Assembly: GCA_016648135.1 (NCBI GenBank)
Contig: JADDOH010004259.1
Location: forward strand, 1 to 64,000
Length of the DNA stretch: 64,000 bases
Direction of reading: 5' to 3'
Source: Agrypnia vestita
Taxonomy: Eukaryota; Arthropoda; Insecta; Trichoptera; Phryganeidae
Shown: in pieces, positions 13,225 through 22,901 of the stretch
Numbering within the stretch: the first letter of the stretch is position 1
How the letters are laid out: every line of letters begins with the position of its first letter
The notes under the pieces: model-generated
What the model saw: the letters and a program-made list of their open reading frames with translations, nothing else
Told to the model about the DNA's origin: nothing
Database searches by the model: none
Position numbers and translations under genes: made by a program

Positions 13225-13375
13225 TAATAATTTGTCATATTAAAATTCTTACTATTTTTCAATAAGCTAAATGCTTGTGCCATGAAAATAGGACTAACTT
13301 GCTAATGTCCTGGAATGGGGTTCGAACTACCGACCGCCAGATGACTAGGCGAGTGTCATGATCTCCATGCCAAAA
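13225..13375 (-). mobile_element. tRNA-derived SINE, family S, copy 1
   Basis: On the minus strand a degraded tRNA-like head with a clear box B (GTAGTTCGAACCCC) is followed by the body segment AGTCCTATTTTCATGGCACA and then AAGCATTTAGCTTA. The same body occurs at 34625-34733 and 38340-38520, both plus. Three copies with diverged sequence indicate an old SINE family. Confidence 0.7.
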
Positions 13376-13570
13376 ACCTATTCATATTGAAACTACTATT
13401 TCAACATTTCATTGTAAAAGCATATTTTTGTACTCCCTGAATAAATTAATAAATATGTATTAGGTATGATCATTAACGTGGATTAAAACAACCTGTACTA
13501 TATGTCTACAATATTTTATATTTCTACTTAAGTTTCGTGAGTAACAAAATCTTTCTCTCAGAATTAGTCA

Positions 13571-14330
13571 TTATCATCATCATCACTCTTGGCTCTACAA
13601 CCCCTGGTGGGTCTTGGCCTTCTCAAAAGTCTTCCTCCACTCACATGTTTTGTGCCAGCTCTCTCCAGTTCAGAAGCTTCAATGCCAATGTCTTTGAGGA
13701 CTTTGTCACTTAATTCGGCCTTCCCAAGCTCGTCCTATCGGTCTTGAGTTCAGCAGGGACTTTAGTGCTTGATGCTCGGTCATTCTCTCCACATGACCCA
13801 GCCACTGAAGTCTTCCCGGTTTTATAAATTTTGTGACGTTTTGCTCCTTAAACAGAGTATAGAGCTCATTATTGTAGCGTCTGCGCTAAAGTCTGTTTTC
13901 TAAAATTGGTCAAAAGATACGTCTCTGGATTTTCCTTTCAAAAACGTTCAGTACTCGCTCATTCCTCTAGTTAGTACCCACGTCTCAGCTACGCATATGA
14001 GCACTGGTCAAATACATTAATTTGTACACTAATATCTTGGTGTTTCTGGAGAGCAATCTGGATTTTATCTGCCTTTGTAGGCCGAAAAAACAGCGATTTG
14101 CGTTCACTATTCTGTTCATAGTTCACACTCACGCTTCTGGATCTCCTCTGTAGTATTATTGTTGTCTATTATTATCAGGGAACCTAGGTATGTAAATCTT
14201 GGTACCGTTTCAAAATTTTGACTTCCACATGAGAGAGTTGGGGTTTGATGGATGCTTCCTACGGCCATGTATTTGGTCCTCTGCTGATTTATTATAAGAT
14301 TTTTTGGTAGAACTTTCCAGATTTATGATT
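13571..14330 (-). pseudogene. LINE reverse transcriptase remnant, 3' half
   Basis: Reading the minus strand gives RTKYMAV followed by a spacer and FETVPRFTYLGSLI, the pattern at the end of the reverse transcriptase domain of many arthropod LINEs (K-T-K-x-M, then F-x-YLG-S). Further along comes RLQWLGHVERMTEHQALKS, the post-RT segment. Stops and frameshifts interrupt the frame. The element ends at 13571 in a (CAT)n-type tail. The same terminal sequence occurs at 29056-29130, so one LINE family contributed both. It is not functional. Confidence 0.75.
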
Positions 14331-14524
14331 AAGACAAGACTCAGAATTAGTATTAAAGTAATACAAAATTATCATTAAACTCACGTAGAGATAATATATT
14401 TATGTTTTTCACACAATTTAATGATTCTACATTCTACAATCTACAATGTTAACGCCAAATCCGTCAATAATATAAAAATGTTTTAATTTATACTTATACT
14501 AAGCGTAGGAACATGTACACTAGT

Positions 14525-14860
14525 GACAGGTCCGTCCTGTACTAACTACTACAATGTAGTACTACATTACATTGAAGTGTCTTCAACGTTATTTCAAAGT
14601 ACATGCTTCAATGAAAATTTTGGGACTGAATGATGAGTTGGTCAGAAACTGAAACAAACCGCCCCCCGCCATGTATTTGAAAATATGATTGTACTATTAC
14701 ACTTTTCAAGTAGTACTTCTTGTAGGTGATTATAGTAGATAAAATTTTGTAGTACTGCGATTAGTTCAATTCATCAGTACTACAATTTTGTAGTACTACA
14801 ATTAGTTCACTTCATGCAGTGCACGCTTTGTCGTCTTCAACCTGGTGAACGTGTGCGCGT
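14525..14860 (+). repeat. Dispersed repeat with GTAGTACTAC motifs, copy 1
   Basis: The block starts near a GGTCCG..CTGTACT motif, continues with ACTACTACAATGTAGTACTA, repeats the palindrome GTAGTACTAC or its variants several times, and ends near CAACCTGGTGAACGTGTGCG. The same ends occur in opposite orientation at 27025-27795. Subterminal short palindromes suggest a hAT-like non-autonomous DNA transposon, but terminal inverted repeats and an 8-bp target duplication were not found. Confidence 0.5.
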
Positions 14861-15026
14861 TATACACATATTTAGATTAATAGACAGACGTGCTAAGAGT
14901 AATATAAGATATTGTGCATTAAGTGAGTTGCAGCTACATAATGTAAATGATGAGGTCAAATGATATACGAATATGAAAGGGTTTCAGTAAAATAATATTG
15001 CGTAATGACCATTAATGCAGTGTACA

Positions 15027-15160
15027 CGAGGCCCGCGTGAGAGTTAAACGCATTGCCCCAGGTCAGGAATCCCGCGCGGATTGACGGACCGGCCGGCTCC
15101 GAGTGAGGAAACTCCTGCGGGCCGGCACGTCCAATCGTTACATTCTGCGCGCAACATTTT
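15027..15160. other. GC-rich island
   Basis: This stretch is clearly GC-richer than its surroundings (CCGCGCGGATTGACGGACCG and GCGGGCCGGCACG). It contains an AGGTCA nuclear-receptor half site within CCCCAGGTCAGG. It has no ORF or RNA fold I can name. It lies directly upstream of the AP-1-motif array. Confidence 0.35.
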
Positions 15161-15177
15161 AATGTGCGTATTGACTT

Positions 15178-15550
15178 CTCGGTAATGACTCATTATCGAA
15201 ATCAAAATAAATACAATCTCGGTATTGACTCATTATCGCATTAAACTTAAAATAAAAGCAATTTTAAATAAAAATAAATGCTATGTTACCTAGGTAATGA
15301 CTCATTATTACACATCACTAAACTCAAAATAAAAGCAATTTTAAATAAAAATAAATGCAAAGTGACCTCGATAATAACTCATTATTGAGTTAAACTAAAA
15401 AAAAAAACAATTTTAAATAAAAATAAATGCAACGTTACCTCGGTAATGACACATTATCGTATTAAACTTAAAATAAAAGCAATTTTAAATAAAATAAACG
15501 TAATGTGACATCGATAATGACTCATTATCGAGTTAAACTTAAAATGAAAA
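15178..15550 (+). repeat. Minisatellite, about 72-bp period, with TGACTCA motifs
   Basis: About five diverged units of roughly 72-76 bp repeat the order GGTAATGACTCATTATCG, then TTAAACTTAAAATAAAAGCA, then ATTTTAAATAAAAATAAATG. The first spacing is shorter, about 40 bp. TGACTCA, the AP-1 consensus, is intact at 15186, 15226, 15298 and 15518, and altered at about 15374 (TAACTCA) and 15446 (TGACACA). The array could be neutral satellite DNA or a repeated regulatory module. Confidence 0.8.
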
Positions 15551-15939
15551 CTGCACCGTTGAAAAATCACACAACAAAAATAACATGGCATAGACAACCA
15601 TATTTTTTTATATTGACTTTATTCTCTCAATCCTAAAATTAAATATAATAAAATAATAATACAACAATGTCAAGACCGAGTAATTTGGTGAGACGACCCT
15701 TGTCTATTGATCTGAGCGCTAATTGCATGTCACATTCTAATTATCAAAAGCTGTATTTCCATCAAGTTACGGACGTTACGAGCCAACAGACAATGATATT
15801 ATTATTTTAGATATCATTTTTATTTTAACTTTAAACTACACACACACACTATATTGGGTTATTTTTCGCTATTTGTTTCGGGAAGAGCATTCTTGTCCAT
15901 CTGCAGGCGTATATTGTAACTAAATAAAAAAATATTTTT

Positions 15940-16235
15940 AAGAAATTAAAAATAACAACGTTGATTTCTTTTCACTCTAACACTTTAATTAAAAAAGTTT
16001 TCATTGTAACGTTTTCATTTAACGATGGTGTGGGAGTGGAGTGGTGCGAAGGGGTAGGTTTGCGGGGCGGGGCTAATATGGACAAGAGGGGGGATGTAAT
16101 ATAGGGTGTTTAAATGTTGAGTGTATTACTATTGTTAAAATTGATTTCTGAATTTTCTAGAATGTCTAGTTTTCTTCCTTTTCTGCATATATGGAGTACC
16201 TCTACGTTGTCATGGGTGAATCGATGACTTTTTGA
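15940..16235 (-). pseudogene. Penelope-like element fragment (PLE family B)
   Basis: The minus-strand frame at 16110-16328 ends in KGRKLDILENSEINFNNSNT, matching the C-terminal tail after the GIY-YIG domain in the element at 58593-58826 (KGKKWDILENIEIHLNNDKA). Downstream on the minus strand the untranslated region also matches, including TTTAATTAAAGTGTTAGAGTG. The hammerhead core seen in the sister copy has been lost or eroded here. The GIY-YIG residues are absent from the preserved portion. Confidence 0.7.
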
Positions 16236-17674
16236 TCTTGACTTGCATGGTAAGCCATCTCCGTTTATGCTGAAGCATAAACTCATTAAATAAAAATAAT
16301 ATTTCACGCGTGGATCTTTAAACATCAATTTGGATTCACGTTTTTTTGTGCATTTTGGTTTCTAAGCACTATTTTTATGTACCTACAATTAATAAGTATG
16401 TTTATTTTTAAATTCAGTTGTAATGAGCGTTTATTCTGTAATAATAACTCCTCTTTATTTTTTAATGCGGAGTAAAAGATTATTTGAAATATTGTCTTTT
16501 ATTATATCTTCGTTATTCTAATTATTTTTGTTCCCTCTTAGTTTCTGCACGATGCACGTAAACTTGTAATATTTTACTGTTGCATAGCTGAGTGCGCTGT
16601 CGGCCTTCCTTGGTGGGTTTTCTTCTTATATGGATCACCAGCATCGCGGCTATAAATCTCGCGTCGTCTGTCTGCCTGGCCGACAGCTTTAGCCGCAAAA
16701 ATTCGATTCGATCGAGCTAAACTAATGGACGCTGATAATGGCTTTAGATGCCTTAAAAGTTGCGAGTAATCACGAGTTCCTGTACTCTATTTCATTTATA
16801 TATTTTCTCACGCAAAATTGTGTGATAACTACATGGATTTTATTTCAATCTTTCAGTCCCCTAAGATTTTTCCAACTTAATTTTAATAGGTGACTGAAAT
16901 TATTGTTATGTTTGAAATTTTTACTTGAATGATACATGAATTATTCACTTATGCAGTTATTCGGTAATAGCGTTTTTTTTATTATTAAAATTGTTTTATT
17001 TTCGATAGCCAAAAATGTATTTTGAAAAATATTAATAAAATAAAATGGGATTTTTTATTTTGGTGGGAGAAAGCTGTATGATTACTCTGAATCAATTGGC
17101 GTAAAATAACAATAAAAGTCAAAACAATTTGTTTAGCTTCGTTGTCAATTAAATTTTGTTTTCTTCATTTATTTCTAACGTAAAAACGTGGTTCTTCTCT
17201 AATTAAGGAAACTCAGGGAGATAAATTGAAAAGATAATTCACATATTTTGTAAATATATAATTATAAAATATACATATACATTTTATTTACAAATATAGT
17301 AGAGATGGGATCAACTAAATACAAGATGTTCATCAGGAAAATTATATATTTATCTGATGATATACATACATCTCGGCACACTTATGTCTGTCTGTCTCTC
17401 TATTCTCTGTGCAATTATAGCCAACTTTGCATTATTATTTTTTAGGTCTCTAGCCAAATCATTCGCTTCATCTTTCCTCCTTTTGTTCTCTTCCCGATAT
17501 AGATATCATCCGTTCCAAATGTTGCGTAATTTCTTTTTGGGGCTGAAGTCCTTTTCCCTCTCCGATATAAATGTATATTATATTGATTGCAAAGTTCTTT
17601 TTATCATTTTGCACTCTAGGATCCTGAGAATAACATAGACCCCGTTTTTCTCCCATTCCATCATAAACCTCTAT
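16236..17674. other. Non-coding stretch
   Basis: A GC-richer patch at about 16585-16760 (GCATCGCGGCTATAAATCTC) contains a TATA-like sequence but no downstream gene that I can identify. The 93-codon ORF at 17357-17638 has no motif. The rest is AT-rich with nothing recognisable. Confidence 0.4.
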
Positions 17675-17678
17675 TTAA

Positions 17679-18578
17679 GGGGGGGTTAGGTTAATTCGTA
17701 CAAAAAAAGGCATGTTTTTGTGAATTTTTTGTGACGACACAGTTAAAATCTTTACCGATGGTAACATTAAAATATGACATTTGAAGAATATTGTGTAAAA
17801 TTTTCAAGACAAAATATTAAAAAATACGGCAATGGCAGCAATTATTCGGACATGTCTCGGAAACAAGTAGAATTGCGGTGTCCATCATAACTTGGTGCTA
17901 GATCATCTAAAATCAAAAAATCAAAGTTCGTTCGTTAGATAATAGGTTTTCCCAGGTAACGCTGGGAGGGTTTTTTGAAATTTCATTTTTTCAATTTTTT
18001 GGAACACTTTGAAGGAAAAAACGCGATTTTATGCGAAAAATATCGACTAATTTGTTATTAAAAAATAAAAATTAATAACAAATTTGAAAAAAGTCTCCAG
18101 CGTTACCTCGTAAATTATGTACAAAAATAGTGTTCAAAATTTCAAAAGGATCGGTACAGTAGTTTTGAAGTTATGATGGACACCGTCTTTGAAAACGTGA
18201 GATGTGGGGAAAACGCTTTAAAGTTTTGCACACTGTAAAATTCAAAATAAAACTCAACACTTATTTTATACTTACACATAATCGTCGATGCCATGTTCAC
18301 ACAGTAAAGAGCTTTCATCATCAGCATCTTTTTGTCCTTGTCTACGCAAAACTCTTCCAATACAAATAGCACGTCCGGTAGTCCTCAGGTGAGCGCGTCT
18401 CTTAGCTGCCCGAGCAGGTATAGAAAATCAGTCTGAGTATCGCTCAAATGTTCATAATTTCGTCAATTTTGCTCCGATTGACTTGAAATTTTGACACAAT
18501 ATTCTTGCGATGTTATACATTCATTTAAAAAATTAAAAATAAAATGCAAAAAAAAAAGTTAAAAACCTTACCCCCCTC
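17679..18578 (+). mobile_element. TTAA-flanked non-autonomous DNA transposon, copy A (900 bp)
   Basis: The element is flanked by TTAA on both sides (17675-17678 and 18579-18582). Its ends are inverted: GGGGGGGTTAGGTT on the left and AACCTTACCCCCCTC on the right. A copy at 22902-23655 shares nearly all of the sequence except about 150 bp present only here (about 17755-17900). A TTAA duplication is used by piggyBac and Kolobok transposons. The G-run termini fit Kolobok better than the CCY start of piggyBac, but this is inference. The minus ORF at 18142-18372 recurs in copy B (23228-23413) with no recognisable domain. An internal inverted motif (GGTAACGCTGGGAG and CTCCAGCGTTACC) lies inside. Confidence 0.75.
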
Positions 18579-18582
18579 TTAA

Positions 18583-19224
18583 TCATGATTATTTGAAAGA
18601 AAAAAACGCTGTCACTGCGTGGACTACCTAATGGGTGATCACCGTGCCTTTATACCTTAATAGGTTGGATTCCCGTCGATCACCCTGTCTGAGAAATGTT
18701 AGAAGATATACTTCAAAAAGCTTCCACGTCTTTCAAAGCATCACATTTTGTGTCCACGTCCGGCCACTGTGTGTCCGAGAAATTGACAAGTGTCAGAGTG
18801 GCTTTTTTACATGCTTTCCATCGAGAGGCGTCCTATGAAGTCCCAGAACGTTTCTACATCGTTGCTTCCAATTATTTGCCGGTGATCTCGCTGACCCCGT
18901 GTCATTTCAACTCCATGTGGCCATGTGAGCACGCCAAGATATTGATGAAGCTTCATTATCATTTTTTTATGTTGGACAGTGGCGCGTTAAATACGGATTC
19001 GTGAGAATTAAATGTTTATAAACATTTTTTATTTCAGTAGCTATCGCCGTTCAACGGATGGAGTCCAGGCGAAAGAGGCGCATGTTTGTATAAAAAAATA
19101 TATTTTTCCATAATTTTCTAATAGTGTTTATACTAATTAATATTATTTGAAAGTGATACGCTATTTCTCTATAGGAAAAAAAACTTTTATATATGATTGA
19201 TAGGGATAAGAAAGATAAAATTAC
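18583..19224. other. Unassigned stretch with a 102-codon ORF
   Basis: The plus ORF at 18696-19004 has moderate composition and some codon-like texture but no motif I can place. The block lies between the TTAA element and PLE 1. It may be older repeat sequence. Confidence 0.3.
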
Positions 19225-19271
19225 ATCTTTAAATAAAATAACTTTTTGTTTAACACCACTTTATTGAGTTA

Positions 19272-19315
19272 AAACCAACTAGTTTCGACTCACAACTGAG
19301 TCTTCATCAGGGTTC
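19272..19315 (-). ncRNA. Hammerhead ribozyme motif, left arm of PLE 1
   Basis: This is the exact reverse complement of the right-arm motif at 19901-19944. On the minus strand, stem I (GAACC with GGTTT) encloses CTGATGA, an unpaired A, stem II GACTC/GAGTC with a 6-nt loop, GAA, the self-complementary ACTAGT as a minimal stem III, and the cleavage-site U. All core residues are intact. It follows the GIY-YIG frame in sense orientation. Confidence 0.75.
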
Positions 19316-19354
19316 AGATATTAACTAAATAAAAACAGAATTACGAACAATTAA

Positions 19355-19407
19355 GAAAGCATTAAGGGAAGAAAGAGACTCTCTCTCTTTCTTCCCTTAA
19401 TGCTTTC
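19355..19407. repeat. Perfect 24-bp hairpin with 5-nt loop
   Basis: GAAAGCATTAAGGGAAGAAA plus GAGA (19355-19378) is the exact reverse complement of 19384-19407, leaving loop CTCTC. It spans the end of the PLE 1 reading frame and the junction with the left arm. On the minus strand it would lie just upstream of the hammerhead and could form a strong RNA hairpin. It may also be a scar of template switching. Confidence 0.85.
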
Positions 19408-19859
19408 CTGTGGTGGGGGTTGAGGGAAAGACAGTGGGTGTGGGTGGGTGTAGTTAATTGGAAGGGGAAAATATCTATAATTGGACTACACGATAAATCT
19501 TGTTGCTTATTTAGTAAATATTTTTTATTTTTTTTTAAAGATTTTTTTATTTCTAAAGCTTCTAAATTATTGAGACGAATACCTATGTCATTTCTGTGAA
19601 GTACATCTACACCCGAAGATCGGTGAAATGTGTGGTTTTTTTCTATTAAATGAATTGCAAATTCTGAATAGCCTACACTATTTAAACATCTTTTATGTTC
19701 AATGACTCGTGTATTTATATTTCTAGCTGTTTTTCCTATGTAAAATGCAGGGCAATCGTTGCACCTGAGTTTATAAATCCCTGAACAGCTTAGTTTATGT
19801 TCTTTATCTTTAGAATTTATTAAAAGTCTACCTAAGTTGTTATTTGTATAAAAGGTATA
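19362..19859 (-). CDS. GIY-YIG endonuclease domain of a Penelope-like element (no ATG)
   Basis: About 165 codons are open without interruption. Near the start comes a linker (YTNNNLGRLLINSKDKEH), then GIYKLRCNDC about 28 residues in, then FYIGKTARNINTRVIEHKR. These give the GIY and YIG motifs, the CxxC pair between them that is typical of PLE endonucleases, the conserved arginine after YIG and an EHK segment. NHTF and a LNNLEALEI helix follow, then a proline/threonine-rich tail. GIY-YIG enzymes nick DNA, and in PLEs this primes target-primed reverse transcription. No ATG precedes the domain in frame, and the frame begins beside the right arm, so this is the 3' end of a longer gene. Expression alone is doubtful. 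Confidence 0.8.
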   Translation of the reverse strand, partial: YTFYTNNNLGRLLINSKDKEHKLSCSGIYKLRCNDCPAFYIGKTARNINTRVIEHKRCLNSVGYSEFAIHLIEKNHTFHRSSGVDVLHRNDIGIRLNNLEALEIKKSLKKNKKYLLNKQQDLSCSPIIDIFPFQLTTPTHTHCLSLNPHHRKALREERERVSFFP

Positions 19860-19900
19860 TCTTAATTGTTCGTAATTCTGTTTTTATTTAGTTAATATCT

Positions 19901-19944
19901 GAACCCTGATGAAGACTCAGTTGTGAGTCGAAACTAGTTGGTTT
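19901..19944 (+). ncRNA. Hammerhead ribozyme motif, right arm of PLE 1
   Basis: Positions in order: stem I 5' strand GAACC (19901-19905); core CTGATGA (19906-19912); one extra unpaired A; stem II GACTC (19914-19918) with GAGTC (19925-19929); core GAA (19930-19932); palindrome ACTAGT (19933-19938); cleavage position T (19939); stem I 3' strand GGTTT (19940-19944). Stem I closes with four Watson-Crick pairs and one G-U. The palindromic stem III implies efficient folding only as a dimer, as described for PLE-associated small hammerhead variants. The extra A between A9 and stem II departs from the textbook core but recurs in the sister element. Confidence 0.75.
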
Positions 19945-19991
19945 TAACTCAATAAAGTGGTGTTAAACAAAAAGTTATTTTATTTAAAGAT

Positions 19992-20853
19992 ATTATGTCG
20001 CACCACAATGTGTTTGCTTCGTGTGAAAAACATAAAATTACAGTTTTAACAATGATAATATTCAAGATATATGTAGAAGAGGGAAATGAAATAAAGCGCG
20101 TATTATTTAAAATTAAATTAAATGAAAAGCATCATGCGTCAAAATCAGTGTGTACAAGGATTTTGTTTTATTGTTTAATTTGTGTGACGGATTCGCAGCG
20201 GTGGGAGACAAAATGAAATACATAATTAAATACTCAATATTCAAATAAACTTTTACTATTCACAAATACATAAAAAACTAACCGGGAGCATTGTTCCATA
20301 ATTCACAATAACTTTGCACTAATCACTCGAGAATCTTCCACTTGTCTGTGGAATACTTTATATTCTTCTTATAAAATATATTACACTTTATTTCGACATT
20401 TTTATGACACTGAATCGCTACTAGAACGCTACTCGCACATCGCTAGGTATCGGTAGGTAAGCCTAAAAAGGCTAAAAAGGCCTCAAACCATCTACACGAA
20501 ACGCGAGATATTCCAGAAACTACTTTTGTTCCATATAAACATATATATAAATAGAACATAATTTATATGAATACATATCGGCAGTATAGTAGCATTACAA
20601 TTTTTCAATATTGAAACTGAAATTTATGACAATAGTCGTGTACTTGTTTATTTTGTATTCGAAAAACGTACAGTCAAATTTTTCAAAGCAAGTTGCTACT
20701 TTACTCCAGTGTAATTTTACATTCTTCTATGCGTGGCACACGCAAGGACTTTAAGAAATTATATATTAGATTAGCAAACGTTAAAACACGCTTTAATTTA
20801 TCACTGAATGGATAGCCTTGATTAAATGGAGGTGGGGTTAAATTGAAACCTGC
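19992..20853. other. Non-coding stretch
   Basis: The 73-codon ORF at 19995-20216 has no motif. HSE-like pieces occur at about 20331 (GAA-TC-TTC) and 20511 (TTC-CA-GAA), but too sparsely to call a promoter. Confidence 0.4.
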
Positions 20854-20885
20854 CCTGTAATCAAGTTACGCCACTTGATTACAGG
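20854..20885. repeat. 13-bp perfect hairpin
   Basis: CCTGTAATCAAGT (20854-20866) pairs exactly with ACTTGATTACAGG (20873-20885) around the loop TACGCC. No gene is adjacent. It could be a foldback scar or a dyad binding site. Confidence 0.8.
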
Positions 20886-21029
20886 CGCCACCGTGCAATG
20901 CAATACAAATAATATTATTTTACGAGTTTGGCGGCAAAGAGGATGCAGACGCAAAGGTCGACGTTCTGCTCCGTGCGCTCGGTGTAATGTGTTAATTTTA
21001 ATATCTATTTTATTACCTACTTATAGTTA

Positions 21030-22034
21030 AATTTATTTACATACAGGGTGCTTAAAAAAATCCATACTCTTTGGAGGATTATAAATGTAGGTGTTGAGGG
21101 CAAGTAGAAGGGATGCGGGAAAGAGGAACTTACCGCTCTCATCCAGGCGCCTCCGGTACCTTCGTTTCTTGCCGGGTGTTCTTTTTCTTTCACTTCGACA
21201 CAGACACGGGAATTGTTAAAAGTTACGATAAATACGAGTTACGAACTCGAAACTAAACTTCGCCCTACTGGTGTTAAAAGGGCTCCACCGTTTCAGCGCG
21301 CGCGTTGCAGGTCGACTAGTAGTGCCGCGAGAGCTGTAGGAGGGGAGAGAGGGGAAGGGAGTGAGGTACATAGAAATTATTCCGTGGACACTTGCATTGG
21401 TGCAAAACAGCAGGTATATCGCGGTTTGTGTAAATGAACTGCTAAGTATAAATATTGCAAGGAGTAAAGCGCAAGGTAATACAGAAAAAATGCTAATTGC
21501 AATTTTGGTGATTTGTAGGATCACGTCCTGTATTCAGTTTCTCAAATGCGAGGTAGCACGTGCACTGCCGACAAAGCCAGAACCGAGTGGAGAATGAGGC
21601 ACCTTTTGTACATTTTTTGGATCATTGGAAGTGTTCTCACTGATTTCTGGTTCAAGCACTGTTCAATGTGCAAATCAGTGGATTCCCTAACAATTCAGAT
21701 GACGGGTTCATAGTGGAAATATCGCTTGACAACTATTCTGTAAATTTGACCAAATAAAAATCCACACTACCACCACCAGGAAGTCATGATGTTACCAGCC
21801 ATCAAAAAAGCAATTATTTTGAATCGAGATCCTTGATATCCTATGCAACCGTTGATGAAATGGCTTCCACGTCATTTTTCCTTCATGCAATAAGGCCTTT
21901 AAGAAAGCATATTACTCCTATATATAATCATTTTAATTAAATAAAGGAAGGAAGAAAGGAAAAGTTGTATAATTATATCGATTCACGAAAAAACAATTAT
22001 TGAAAAGGCAAAAAAGGGTAAGTGACCTTTGGAA
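21030..22034. other. Probable degraded repeat region
   Basis: It begins with ACAGGGTGCTTAAAAAAATC, a type of sequence often found at ends of arthropod transposons. A GC-richer block follows at 21130-21360. The overlapping ORFs at 21213-21597 on both strands have no motif, and coding is unlikely. Confidence 0.3.
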
Positions 22035-22265
22035 ATGAAAAGTCTTTCTCGTAAACCTAAAATTATTAAAAGAAAAGCAACTGTTTCTGATTCAAAGAGT
22101 TTAGAGAAAAAGGATACTTTATGCATAATATGTATGGATTCGTTTGTATAAAGCATACCCAACGAGAGTTGGATTCATTGCAACACATGCAGAAAGTGGG
22201 CTCATCGGAAGTGTACCGGAATTAGGTCAATCTTTTATGACTATCCTAACTGTCAGTCCGATTAG
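22035..22265 (+). pseudogene. Zinc-finger tail of a pogo-like transposase, relic
   Basis: The plus frame reads lysine-rich sequence, then CIICMDSF, an in-frame stop, then SWIHCNTCRKWAHRKCTGI and YPNCQSD. The C-x2-C ... W-x-x-C-x2-C-x4-H-x2-C ... C spacing is the PHD-like zinc domain found at the C-terminus of many pogo/Tigger-type insect transposases. One cysteine of the last pair is replaced (Y before PNC). The premature TAA and the missing DDE domain make this a dead fragment. Confidence 0.6.
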
Positions 22266-22901
22266 AAGTTTATCTATTTTGATAGTGGGGAGGTGCATCG
22301 CATCAACGTGTAAAATTTTTTCAAAGTATAATAGATGCTGGAAATTAATGAGATATTTAAATTTCAGTCACACACTTTTGATACAGTCTGTATTAATACA
22401 TTCTAATAAATACGGTAATATCCATACACCTGGCATTACTATCCGTGGCAAAGTAGTTAGCAGTACGAGAGGTCAGAATGTCTTTGGAAAAGCATAGGGT
22501 TCGAATTCTATCGGATGTGAATTTCCTTTGATTTTAATTGTGTACACGTATATTATTTTCTTGCAAAAACTTTAACAATTATTGTGAATAATCGTTAATT
22601 AATAAGTAACCTACGTTGAAACAACTCTTTTACTTTAAGCAAGGATTCAAATGTTTTTATTAATTTTTACAAATTTTCATCAAGTGCTGCTATTAAAAAC
22701 CTGGAAGCGAGACTATCTTTCTGTTCTGTATAAGTTCTGTAACAATACTATGTGAAAATATAATTTCAAATAACATTGTTTGCATAATACGTAAAAGCCA
22801 TCGAGAGCTTTCAAAAATAAGGTTTCTTCTGACATTTTGGTAAATATTGTCTTTTTTGCATAAAAATTGTGTCAATAATATAAAATCTCCTGCTAGTTTA
22901 A

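Larger units (their letters stand above)
19225..19991 (-). mobile_element. Compact Penelope-like element 1, RT-less, with inverted hammerhead arms
   Basis: Arms 19225-19355 and 19861-19991 are perfect 131-bp inverted repeats. Each contains a hammerhead-ribozyme motif whose sense direction points outward. Between them the minus strand has one open frame coding for a GIY-YIG endonuclease domain and nothing else. PLEs normally encode a reverse transcriptase followed by GIY-YIG and carry hammerheads in their terminal repeats (pseudo-LTRs). Here the reverse transcriptase is absent, as in a 5'-truncated insertion. Arm identity implies a recent insertion or gene conversion. No clear target-site duplication was found. 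Confidence 0.85.

Noticed and set aside
22144..22497. 117-codon plus ORF
   Set aside because: It is an out-of-frame reading of the transposase zinc-tail relic and following DNA.
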